A stretch of 64,000 nucleotides of DNA. Origin: Nymphaea colorata (taxonomy: Eukaryota > Streptophyta > Magnoliopsida > Nymphaeales > Nymphaeaceae). Location of the stretch: the NCBI RefSeq assembly GCF_008831285.2, contig NC_045141.1, forward strand, positions 14,556,106 to 14,620,105, in the 5' to 3' direction. Positions 21,551 through 33,300 of the stretch are shown here, piece by piece. How positions within the stretch are numbered: position 1 is the stretch's first letter; each line of letters begins with the position of its first letter. The notes beneath the pieces were generated by a model. The model did no database searches, was not told where the DNA came from, and saw nothing but the letters and a program-made list of their open reading frames with translations. The position numbers and the translations under genes were made by a program.

Positions 21551-24109
21551 ATGAGGGGAGACTTGTCAGCCATTCTTTTCCTGCTGGTGCTCCTATTCTC
21601 TGTGGCCATCTTCAATTCCTACAATGGCAGTGGCACAAGCTCCTCCGTCCTCCCCTTCTTTCGTCTCTCCCCTGTGACTATGCCTGCCCCGGCTCCCACT
21701 GATTCCGCTTCCGCAACTATGTCGGCCCCAACTCCTGCCGATTCTGCTGCTGCACCGATGCCTGGGTCTGCCCCTGCACCGGTGCCTGAGTCTGTCCCTG
21801 AAATGCCCAACGCCACACCCAGCACCGTCTCCAATGCTTCAGCGATTACAGTAGGAATTTTGTAGAATCGATTAATTAAACTCTCTATCTTCTTCTTCTT
21901 TCACTGATCAATTGAAAGGGCCAACCAGCATCTTGGACCGTTACTTCTGTCTCTGGCTGCAGGAGAAGACGAGAGGCAGCGTTGTTGAGATGAGCAGGTT
22001 GGAACAGTTGGAGGAGGGCCTTGCCAGGTCGAGGGCCGCCATTAGAAGGGCTGTTTTGGGGCGAAACTACACTTCTGATCGGAAGGGCCGGGGCTTTGTG
22101 CCGAGGGGGTCCATCTACCACAACTCTTATGCATTTCATCAGTAATCAACTTTTCTTTGCCTAATTATTTTAAAGAAAGGAAGAGAACTAGTTTCTCAAC
22201 ATATCATTTGTATGTTACATTTAAATCGTTTTTAGTTTATAATACTAAACTGAAAATGTTCTTTAGCTCCAGTTATTATAGATGTTATATCTGAACTATG
22301 ATGCATTGTACTGTAAACAAACAGGAGCTACATAGAGATGGAGAAGAGGCTGAAGATATGGATCTACAGGGAAGGGGAGCCACCCATTTTCCACGATGGT
22401 TCTAGCATGGGCCTGTATTCGATAGAGGGCCAATTCATCCAAGAGATGGACAAGAAGAGGCTCCGCTTCATCACCAATGATCCAGAGCAGGCCTTGATCT
22501 ACTTCCTCCCATTCAGCGTTGAAAGAATGGTCAGGTTCTTTTACAAGAAGGGCAGTACTGTGAACGTTGTAAAACTCATCTCGGTCGTGATCAGTGATTA
22601 TGTCCAGGTGGTAGCAAACAAATACCCGTATTGGAACATCTCGAACGGTGCAGATCATTTCATGGTTGCCTGTCATGACTGGGTAAATCAAATCATCCAC
22701 CACTTTAGTTTTCTTTTTATTTCTTCACCTGTTATATCATTTGGAACATCGATCTTTGCTTTACTGTGATCGATAAACTGAGGAACTGTTTAAATATGAC
22801 TACTAATACCCAGATTCATGAAATCATATAATAGTCACGGGTCTTTGTAAACATATTCATCCTTAATTTGCTACACAACTTGTCCTTTGTTTATTTTTTA
22901 TGATGAACGACGCCGTCCTTGTCTTTTGTTTGCTTTTAAGACATTAAATTCCAAGCACATCTGCCCACGGTTGCTGATGACCAACACGACGTATAACACG
23001 GAAGCCTGCCCCCAGCTACTTGATCGATCCGTCACCCAAGATCTTAAATTTCAGCCCTTGCAAAACTCACGCCAATGAACATTTTCTCCAGCAAACCAGG
23101 CCATTAAGATGCATTCGTCGTTATTGATGCAAATGAGCCCATCCTCAAACATTTCCCAATGCAGAGTCCGCTCTTAACATTAAAAGTGTGAGCTGCACTT
23201 TCCATTTTTTTAAGTACGTGAAGGTACTATTGCCTGCAGATTCCGATTCATATTTCAATAATAAACTGGACGTGATGAAGCATTAATTGCCTTACTTTCT
23301 TGACATTATGTGACTATGGGTTTCCAAACTAGTGTCAGTTTAAGATACTGTTGAAATTATTATTATCTAGAATAGATTATATCTTGAATTACCAACAAGA
23401 ACTGCATGAACAGTGTTACCGTGCTGATCATTTTAGCGATGTTTAGGCGCCAAAAGCTACAGTAAAAGAAGAAGCCGTCAGAAGTTTGATCAGGGTGATG
23501 TGCAATGCCAACACCTCGGAAGGCTTCAACCCTAAAAAGGATGCACCGCTCCCGGAATTCAACTTCTTGTTTCGTCTCCCCACAGTCGTTCGAGTCCCAA
23601 CTCCACCTTCCTCAAAAAAGATGTTGGCATTCTTTGCAGGAGGCAACCATGGTTCTGTCAGAAACTTCCTCTTCCAACAGTGGGAGGGCAAGGACTCCCA
23701 AATTCAGATATTTCAACACTTGCCAAGACGAAAAGGTTATACTCAACACATGATGAACGCCAAGTACTGCCTCTGCCCAAGTGGGTATGAAGTTGCCAGT
23801 CCCAGGCTCACTGAATCTATACTGGCTGGTTGCGTGCCAGTGCCGATTTCCGACGGCTATGTGCTCCCCTTCAGTGATGTTCTAGATTGGTCTCAGTTTT
23901 CGGTTTCAATTCCAGTTCGAAAGATACCCAAACTTAAAGAAATTCTGATTAACATTCCTGAACATTCATACTTGAAGTTGCAAGCAAATGTTATGAAGGT
24001 CCAGCAGCACTTTGTGATTAATGACCCTCCCAAGAGGTTTGATGTTGTGCATATGTTGTTTCATTCCATATGGCTCAGAAGACTTAATGTGAGGTTATTT
24101 GATTTGTAG
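21551..24109 (+). CDS. GT47 exostosin-family glycosyltransferase copy C (At5g03795-like)
   Basis: Four exons, 21551-21850, 21963-22141, 22325-22682 and 23447-24109, give 499 aa with all junctions GT-AG and phases 0/2/0. A short cytoplasmic tail and hydrophobic anchor (about residues 5-24) mark a type II membrane protein, probably Golgi. A Ser/Pro/Ala/Thr stem follows (to about 100, with NGS, NAT and NAS sequons). Exon 2 has the family LARSRAAIRRAV stretch. The exostosin domain runs from about 161 to 470, with EMEKRLKIWIYREGEPPIFH, ADHFMVACHDW (ending at 279), FFAGGNHGSVR, CPSGYEVASPR and ISDGYVLPFSDVLDWSQFSV. It ends LRRLNVRLFDL, a normal family terminus. The start is the only ATG that keeps the anchor near the N-terminus and is conserved in A and psi-B. 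The family transfers sugars in wall or glycoprotein glycan synthesis; donor and acceptor are not predictable. Confidence 0.9.
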
Positions 24110-24525
24110 TCATCCTTTTCATTCTTTATATATATGTGTGTATAATAGAAACAGAGACAGAGCCAGAATAGTTGATAAAAACCAAACATATAAGCAGGAA
24201 TAAATGCTAGATGCCTTGATTTTGATGTTTTTTTTTTGCAATTCAACCTAAACAAAACAGGTCGATGCAAAATATATATTAAGTTGATCATTTGTTAGAC
24301 TTTAATAGTGTTTTTGTAATTAAAAAATGAATGCCCCAATAGCATCAACATTTTGATAATATAAAAATTCATATTTTTCATAAAAACAAATTGTATCCAA
24401 ACATGTATTGTATCAAAATAAATTTTTAAAATATATTAAGATGTTTATATTTTATTTAAAACAATGTTTTAGCAACAAATTAAAGGGTTTAGTTTTTATC
24501 CCTAACATAAATGTTTGGTTTATAA

Positions 24526-24561
<36 letters not shown>

Positions 24562-25070
24562 TATTTGACAAGGCAACAAGAATAAAGCTACTCATATATA
24601 TTTTAACCGAATAATTGTTCTAAAATTTTGTCAATATGTTTATAAGAAAATTAGTAAGAAAACTACATGAGTTCATATATTTTTTATTTTTTTTATACAT
24701 ATTGTTAAAATTCTGAAAATTGTTCGAACAAAAAACTAACTTCTCGATCAGTATTCCAAAAAAAAAAAAAGTCTCAGGTCCCAGAGCATTATTTGTAACA
24801 GTACAGTTTACAAAGCACTTTCGTTGGTTATGATTAGAAGTTGCATCACAAACCATACAAATTTTGTGCACCAAACTACAATAACAAATACCCAAAATTA
24901 TAAAGAAGCGACAAAATGCCTGAATTATCTTGCGACGCTCATGAAAAACTTAAACCTTAAAAAATATTCAAATTGATCAAATTGGCCCAATCAATCATTG
25001 AGTTCCTTTTGTTCTTACGGTCCTTTAAGAATTCTGTCGATTCGATTGATTACAGGTGTGGGTTGCATGT
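24110..25070. other. AT-rich intergenic DNA after GT47 copy C
   Basis: No gene is recognised. A (TA)n run lies at about 24529-24560 and an A-rich tract at 24757-24770. Confidence 0.5.
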
Positions 25071-25360
25071 AGGGCTGCACAAGTCGATTCAACCAGTTCG
25101 ATCTCGACTCGATTCGTGTCAACATAACAAACATGTTTATTTTAAACTGGTTTCTTTTAACTAATTCAAACGCTAAACCATCTAACAAAAAATCCAAAGA
25201 AAGAGTGCATATTCTGCATCCAAAGGAACTAGTCTTATAACACTCTTTTAACACTTCAAGCATAAAATTAAACTCAAGCTCAACTATTTTATAAATGAGT
25301 TGACTTTTTATGATCAAGTTCGAGTCAAGCTCGAGTTGCCTCAACTCATTGTGTAATCCT
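25071..25360. mobile_element. MITE-like element related to that at 6578-6912
   Basis: The left end AGGGCTGCACAAG faces AGGATTACACAATG read inward from the right end. The CTCGAG/GAGTT-rich interior resembles the 6578 element. Flanks GGTTGCATGT (25061-25070) and GATGGCATGT (25361-25370) agree at 8 of 10 positions, a probable 9-10 bp target duplication as in Mutator-type elements. Confidence 0.55.
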
Positions 25361-26717
25361 GATGGCATGTGACTCGAACCTAACTGGTTCCTAGAATAAA
25401 TTATTAGTTTTCTCATTTCTTAATAAAAATGGTCTACATACAAAGCAAGTTATATATAGAGGGAGGAGCGTCAAGAGTACCCAAAGGACCGGCTTGGGGT
25501 AGGGGAAGGGAGGTGGTGCGGAATGACTTTGGCATTTAGGAGCGAAGTTAGGAATTTTTTTTTTTTTTGTAGAACTAAACTATAGTTTCAAAATTTTAAC
25601 ATGGATCAAAAAGATAATCTAAATGAGTGCTTAATTCAATTTGACAATTGAAGGATCTTTGGTATGCAATTGACCAAGATATTTAAATTGTTACTGTATC
25701 TTTGTGAGATTTTGGTACTTTAATTTAGTTGTGATAAATCAATTGAATTCGATTTTCAACATACTTAAATTATTCAAATCCAACTCGTACGGAAATGCAA
25801 AATGAAAGAGATTGAACAACTTTTTGTGGTATAAAGCCTAGTGAAAAGTTTCTGCAATTATGGGGATGGTGACACTACGTAAGAGGCAGAAGCAAAACTA
25901 CTACTTCAAAAGGCTGGAAATAATTTAACATCTGATTAAAAAATTGGATTGGATTCAGATTTTTGAAGATGACATCTAATTGTACTCCGGTTTGAATCTA
26001 ATTTTAAGCAATTATATGATCGGATTTGAACAGTTTTAAATAAATATCTTGTATCTAATGTCTATACATTTTCAAAATGGTTCTTAATTTATTGTAATAT
26101 GGTTCAGATTCAATCGTACATCTAAAAGTCGGGGTCTCATTTAGATATAAAAACGAGAGACTTGAATGAAGTATACTCGTCTTCCATCAAAATTTAGTTC
26201 GGATATGTGACCATAAGATAAATCGTCTCTTGCAATTCCATCCGTCGACGTCGCTAGACATGACTGTTTGTTTTTCTTGTTGTCTTCCTCTCCCCTCCTC
26301 TCTTTTCTCTTTTTTTAGAGGAATTCTTCAGATGGGATCTCATGCGCAAATTTAATATCTTCTTCACAGAAAATTGAGACAAAATTATAAAAAGGAGAAA
26401 CAAGAATGGTGCAGAAGCGTAGATGGCAAGTGGAGCAGATCTAGTTAGCAGTTCTGCAACAGTATGCAGTTCTGACCTCTGAGTCTAATCCTTTGCATCT
26501 GAATCTCCGAGTAATTATGTGATCAGAATCTGCTCCGAAAGTGGCAGCAGAGAAAAAATGTCCTCCATCGCTGTCAACCTGATGGGCTGTTCAGACAAAA
26601 TGTGGAAATCCTTCACGAGATCTTTCTCAGATATGGTAGTCTGTGTCGGCAGACCTGCGATCACCTATTTTGCCATGTAAGGGAGCTCGAGAAAGAGAGA
26701 AAGAGGACGCCGGCAAT
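25361..26717. other. Intergenic DNA upstream of GT47 copy D
   Basis: No gene is recognised. The stretch 25905-26225 is a decayed member of the ATCCGATT-rich dispersed repeat. The proximal promoter and 5' UTR of copy D must lie here but do not share the flank block of A, B and C. Confidence 0.5.
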
Positions 26718-29700
26718 ATGAGACGGTACTTCAGTGCCATTGTTCTGTTCTTGGTGCTCGCTTTCTCCGTTGCCATCTTCAACTCCTACAGTAACAGTAC
26801 CCGTACGACCTTCTCTGATATCACCTCCCTCGCTATTCCTGCAACTCCGAACTCCAGTCTCAACGCCGCCAGCAATGCACCGACAACTGTGGTAGGAATA
26901 CAAATTCAGTTTGATTAAGCTTCTTGTCTTCTTCAGCCATTGACTAATTGAAACTTCCGGCCAGTCTATCTCATGATTGTTACTGCTCTCCCCCCCCACC
27001 TCTTTGTTTGCAGAGGAAGAAGGGAGATGCCAGAACTCAGAAGAGGAGGTTGGAGAAGATCCAGGAGGGTCTTGCGAGGTCGAGGGCAGCCATTAGAAGG
27101 GCTGTTCTGGCGAGAAACTACACTGCTCAGAAGCGCCAGAGCTTCGTGCCCAGAGGGCCCATCTACCGCAACCCCTATGCATTTCATCAGTAATCCGCTT
27201 TGCTTTGCCTTTTCGTAAAAAGAAAGAGAACCAATTGCGTTTTCTATCTGTTGACATGGATAAAGTTTTTCAGACATGAACTTTATCTTTTTGTTTCCAA
27301 AGGCAATCTGCCCTTTTTGAGAATTTGATCATGCCCTTTTTGAGAAATTGATCATAGGATTTTGTCTTCGTTTCTTTTCACATGAGATTAGGCTGACCCT
27401 GTCAGATCTCGCCAATAGAATCACACCTTGAAAGTTGAACCATTAATCTTGTAGAAGAGTTCAACCTCAATTTTTTCAGTATGATAATCACTGATCAGTT
27501 CCTCTGCAATGAGGCAAGGCCTGATTGAGGTCCTTTTCCCCTTTTAGTTTTTTATTGGAGGAACCTACACTTAAAGTAGACATACTTTGTTTGCTTGCCT
27601 AGCGACATAAGACTCTGAGATCAGTACCTCCACTCCTGGAGTTTATGAAATCAAACCAACGATCGGCCCCTTCCTAGCTGCTGGATGGTGTATTTCGGCT
27701 GCGTATGAGCTGATATTTCAATAAAATAATGGCAAAAATTACTTTTCCTTTTTCATTTGAAACTGCCTAATACAGCCCGGCAGGAGCCAATGGCTGTAGT
27801 ATTTTTTATGTTCAGGTCTCTGGTATAAACACTGAACAGGATATTCACAACGTTGGTTCCAATGCGGCAATTGAGCCATTATATTTAGATGTGAAACTAA
27901 GATCTTCCTAAGAACAAAGAATGCAACCGTATTGCAATGTCGTTTTCTTCTCCAGCTAAAATAAGCAGAGTCTTCCATGGTGCTAACAGGAGCTACATAG
28001 AGATGGAAAAGAGGCTAAAGATATGGATCTACAAGGAGAGGGAACCACCCATCTTCCATGACGGTGCTAGCTTCGGCTACTACGCAGTGGACGGCCATTT
28101 CATGAGGGAGATAGAGAAGCAGGGCTTTCCCTTCGTCACAAACAACCCTGAGAATGCCTTGCTCTTCTACCTTCCCTTCAGTATTGAGAGAATGGTTGGC
28201 TTGGTCTATGAACCGGCCACTCATGATCGGACCTTTCTCAAGACCATGATCAGCGACTATGTCCAGGTCATATCAAGCAAGCATCCTTATTGGAATAGGA
28301 CAGATGGTGCAGATCATTTCATGGTCTCTTGCCATGACTGGGTGTGTGCGCAAAGATAATCCCTCCACCTTCATTTGTTTATGAAATTTTTACGGAGACT
28401 TTCTGCTTTTGTTGGTATAAGAACACACCTTTGAATTTCAATACCTTTCATTCAACTACCTTTTTCTGTAGTTAACAATTCATATCTAGTTGTGTTTTTG
28501 TTAATCCTTCAAGAGTTAAACATGTTTCTGTAATGCTTTTGACTGTTTATTAAACTTTTCTTGGTGATTTTCTCGTAGCAGTGTTTTCATTATTTGTATA
28601 ATTTTGAAAGGGGCATCTTGGCCTTGTCAAATCATTTTGAAGAAATTGTTTAGTTGGCTTGGTCATGTTAGTCGGTTCCCAAACTGAAAATACACTTGCT
28701 TACATAACCATAGAGTTAGGAAGCTAGTGTGGACCAGCAAACTTACTTGCTTGCATACCATAGAATGAGGAAGCTAGTTTGGAGGCTTGCCCTTCAAAGA
28801 GGTCATTTGATTGGTGGAAAGAACGCTTTTGAACAGTGTTCTACTCCATTCCAGGTGTCTCAAGGTGAGAGGTTGGACGTTTGGAATACGTAAAAGTGTT
28901 CTTCAAGAGCACTTCTTAGTGTTGTTCGCATCCGTTGTTTGATAGGTCACGCTTGAACAGAGCACCTTATTCTTGCAGCAAACAAACGACCTTTTTGAGA
29001 GACTGTCTCCAAACACAATGCCCAACTTTGTCATTTCAACTCTCCGGTAAAACAAACATGGAGACTTGCATTCTTGTGTCTGTCATCTCTACAAATTTGG
29101 CCCTAAGATACCAATGAACAACTACAGCAGAATCATTTCTTGGATTCTGTATTATTCTCCTTCAAGAAAGGAGTTGTGAAATGTGACTCCAGGAGGACCA
29201 ATCCATCTTCACATTGTACCTTTGTAAAGTAAACTAAATAAATGTTTACATGGCAGACCTCTTCTCATCTAAGAAGTTCAGATTAAATGAGACCAAATTA
29301 CCTCCTTTACATTAACTTCAAGTAATTAAGAAAAAAAAAAAGAGCTTGCTGAGAAATCAACTCCAAGAACTGAGTGGTAGTTCAGATAAAACCCAAGAAG
29401 GTACATAGGAGATGTCACTTAGACTGTCAATGATCAACTCGATAGAATGCAGCTAGATCCCCTCATCTATATCCTCAAGTCTTAAGCCCTCAACTTGCTT
29501 GAAAACTCTTTCTTTTCTTTTTCTTTTTTTCATTTCATCCAGCAAACTTGACTAGATAGCTATGTGTTTATCATTGTCACTTTCTTGTTTCTCTTATGTG
29601 GTGTCTAATAACACGCAATTAAATGTCTTCAAAGAGGTGCAAGTACATAGTATGAAGGTATCATGATGACAGAAGATGAACCGATCCCTTTCTGGGTGAA

Positions 29701-30862
29701 AACTCCATAGATTGGTTTGACAAAGTTCATCAGGACACATAATTAAAGACAATGGTTGTAACATATTTCCTTGTCAACCCAGTCACAAGAATTCACAGAT
29801 AACATAACGAGTTCCTTCATATAAAGTGATTTACTTGTTCAAATTTTAGTCGTTAAAGCAAATTTATAGAAAAATGGAATTTGAAGAAATATGACTCATA
29901 AGTAGAAAGGCTTAATTGAGAGCAAAAAATATGCCTTGATGCACCTAAACAGTGCCCAAATGCCTGAAAAATCTTCAAGAGCAGAGGTCTAGAACTCTGA
30001 ACAGTGTGTAAAAGCATAAAATCTGCCATTCGTAGCCACTGCCCATGAGGGCCAAAATCTGTCTCTGCTTTACTAAATTCGGTATCTCGTAATGGCATCT
30101 CTTTCATATCTTTATCTTGTGTTATTTTGATTGCTTTCACATTGATTTAATTTATTTGAGACACCAATATCTTTGATTGACTTATATCTCTTGACACAGG
30201 CACCATATGCCACTGAAGGCCTAGATGTCTTGAAGAATTTTATTAGAGTCCTTTGTGCAGCAAACACTTCAGAAGGATACAATGCAAGAAAAGATGCGAG
30301 TCTCCCAGAGTTCATCTTTAGATTCGAGCTCCCAGGGCACACTCAAAATCCTTCCCCACCTTCATCAAAAACCCTGCTGGCATTTTTCGCTGGAGGCAAC
30401 CATGGTTCTGTTAGGAAATTCCTTTTTGAACAGTGGCATCATAAGGACCCACAAATTCAACTCTTTGAACGCTTACCAAAGGGCCTAAACTACACAGAGT
30501 ATCTGATGAACTCCAAGTACTGCCTTTGCCCAAGTGGATATGAAGTTGCCAGTCCTAGAATCACTGAATCCATATTGGTTGGCTGTGTCCCTGTACCAAT
30601 ATCTGATGGCTATGTTCTCCCCTTTAGTGATGTTCTCGACTGGTCTCACTTCTCGGTTCCAATTCCAGTTCCAAGGATACCTGAAATCAAGAAAATTCTT
30701 ACTGCAATTCCTGAAAGCACATACTTGAAGTTGCAGGCAAATGTCTTAAAGGTTCAGAAGCACTTTCTTCTTAATGTCCCTCCAAAGAGGTTTGATGTTA
30801 TGCACATGGTGTTGCATTCTATATGGCTCAGAAGACTTAATTTGCAGCTGCATGATTTGTAA
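26718..30862 (+). CDS. GT47 exostosin-family glycosyltransferase copy D (At5g03795-like)
   Basis: Exons 26718-26891, 27014-27189, 27990-28341 and 30200-30862 give 454 aa, GT-AG junctions, phases 0/2/0. The N-terminal anchor (RYFSAIVLFLVLAFSVAIF, about residues 3-21) is followed by the shortest stem of the cluster (exon 1 is 58 codons against 84-100). Exon 2 has LARSRAAIRRAV. The exostosin domain carries EMEKRLKIWIYKE, GADHFMVSCHDW (ending at 234), FFAGGNHGSVR, CPSGYEVASPR and ISDGYVLPFSDVLDW, and ends LRRLNLQLHDL. All near-invariant positions I checked are present. Introns 2 and 3 are much longer than in C (0.8 and 1.86 kb). An upstream in-frame GTG at 26643 is not a plausible start. Likely Golgi; substrate unknown. 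Confidence 0.9.
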
Positions 30863-32503
30863 ATGTGCTTTGACTTCATTCGAAGCTGCATGATTCATAA
30901 ATGTATTTTTCTCCTATTCAATGGTTTTTTTACTTTTCAATCTGTCTTCTGATTTTCACATGGTGTTTGCTTTTCAGACAATTACCGAGGGCCTTGGTTT
31001 GTCACGACTCTTCTGGCGAACCATTGTTTCGTTAGCTTCCTTGTGTAAAATTTGGCATTTAAAAAGTGAATAAAAAAACTATGATTGGTGCCTGAATAAA
31101 ACGTTCAAAAGCAATCAGCGTTTACACCATATTTGCTGCCAATGTGTAAATTTTGCTTAAAACTAAAAATTCTAGCCATTGGTAGGTTTTAAGAATAATG
31201 AAGGCGCATGTAAAACTAACTTATTTAAATATGTCCATTGCTATTGGAGGTTGTACATTAGAAAATGCAAGCAGACATGTCTTCCAATATTACTGGATTA
31301 CCAAACATCAACATGAAAGAATAAACAATATCGACTGATAAAAACTAAATATTTCAAAGAACTTTAATCTCCTTCTCTACACCTTTTTTATTATTTTCTC
31401 ATTTCAGAAGTCGAAAGCTCAAGTCATGTTTACAACTCTTAGTCATTCTGTTCACTTGATAAGCGTCGGCTGCTTCTGCTATGATTCTTGTTCAATTATT
31501 TGGAAGTAAAATTTACAGATCCTTATGCCCTTTCATCGATGCACTCAAATACATAGTTGAATAAACCCCTTGATTTCATAGTCCTTATAAGCATAGAACA
31601 ATGGTAGCGGTTATTGGGAAAGGAACTAGCAGTTCATCTGAATAATTCAGCATAGTCGTGCTTAAATGAGCAGTAAGGCGTACCTTTCATTTGGAGAGAA
31701 CAAAACAACTCAGTTCTTCTTTGTTTACGTTATTTACATGTATCTTTGACTTTATTTGAAGTTCAAAGAGCAAGCCTTTGAGAGTCCATCGAACTGTTAC
31801 TGCTGCCACTGTTGATTCGGAGGAAACGACTTGCTTGAGGATAGGCCTCCTACCCACTATTGAAAGGATTAGGCTGTACAAAGAACAATGAAAACAGATA
31901 ACCACAGTTCATTCATTGACAAGCTATGCTTAGGGCCACTGCCCTGCCCCAATGCACTTCCAACCAGAAGATCTACAGTTGTTACAGGTTGGAAGAACTA
32001 CAGTTGTTACACCTGTATCTAGCCAAATGGAATTCTTCTTCAGTTGCTTACACTTGACCAATCTGAATCAAGTAATGTTTTTCTTCACAACAACTTTCAA
32101 CATGACCTTAGTGACAAGCATTCATCAACCCCTAACTATTTCAAAGCAAGGCCTTCCTCTTGTTTCTATAGTAATAGATTTTTCCAAGCAATAAGACGTT
32201 TCTAGTTGCTAGCTTTATCCCCTTGTCAAACTATTGTCTGCATGATAAGGTTCCATTTTTTAACGATAGCCTGTTCTGAACAGAGTACAGGCGGTAGCCA
32301 GATGTTTAGTTTGTTTGGATTTGGTCATCAATCTCAGATCCCAAGATAGTGTCTGCCAATTATAAAACCTTTGGACAAAAATGGAACACATGAAAGATCA
32401 TTTCTTTGATGAGACAAATTTTGTATGAATAGTCCTGCATTCCATCGTCTCAGTTTGGCAATGATCTTCTCTCGTGCCTCCGGTGAAAAGGGGATAACCT
32501 AGA
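30863..32503. other. Intergenic DNA after GT47 copy D
   Basis: No gene is recognised. It contains a short duplication of CTACAGTTGTTACA around 31973-32010. The far end may belong to the LINE remnant that follows. Confidence 0.45.
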
Positions 32504-33300
32504 TTATGTCAAAGCCAACTGCATTTCATCCCAAACATGCCAAATGCACTGGATAACATTTTTAACTCCATATGGAGTAACGGAGGATTTGTCTGTTGCT
32601 TTCTCTTCAAATTCATTCAGAGTATGATTCAGGCTAATTATTAGAAGAAGTTTGAAATTACATGAACAAATAATATAATCGGAAACCGCCAAGACTGGAG
32701 AGAGCTTATTCATTGCTAGCAGCTTTGAAATCTGAATGTGATTATAAGCAACCTTGTGCATCACTTTCCATATAAACATCTCAACAATGGTCAGGAAGAG
32801 ATAGGGTAAGAGGTAATCACCTTGATGAAATTTGTGATGACCATAAAAAAATCTTCCATCTCTACCATTGTCACACTGCATATGAAACTAGAGCAGATGC
32901 TTCATTACGTTTTCCGATGTTATGTTCAAATTCCGCGGGGCCATGGTTTGGAGAATCTGGTCATCCCTATTAGAAATCCATTGAGGCCCCAGCGCCTTCT
33001 CACTGTTGTATCCAAACAACAGCCTTAATCTCCTCATTTGAGACTGGGACGTAAGGAAAACATTTTCTTCGTTAGATAGATATGCAAGGGGCCACCCGAA
33101 TACATTCCAATGAGGAGAAGAAGGATCGACTTCATTAGGCTCCCAAAAAAAGTTAGAACAATCTCAAGAATGTTTGTCATATTGTTAGTCACCGCAATAC
33201 AAGACATGGTGTGAATTGGAGTTCCGATCTCCTTCCGCCAACCAAGCCACCTTCAGCTTTTTCTTCCGCCATCCTCCTCTAAAGTCTGCTCTACTTGTTC
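32504..33300 (-). mobile_element. LINE (non-LTR) retrotransposon remnant, reverse-transcriptase region
   Basis: On the minus strand, 32880-32504 reads FFYGHHKFHQGDYLLPYLF, then decayed palm motifs (LAVSD where FADD is expected) and LNEFEE. This is the RT layout RQGDPLSPYLF ... FADD ... LxxF of plant L1-type LINEs. Further upstream on that strand (about 33065-33000) lies FPYVPVSNEEIKAVVW, the usual EEIKxA motif. Stops and frameshifts are frequent. It is a fossil, with no poly(A) tail or 5' end recognised. Confidence 0.7.

Noticed and set aside
29853..30140. Minus-strand frame in copy D intron 3
   Set aside because: No known domain, lies inside an intron, and its LGASRHIF-like portion looks like dispersed repeat sequence.
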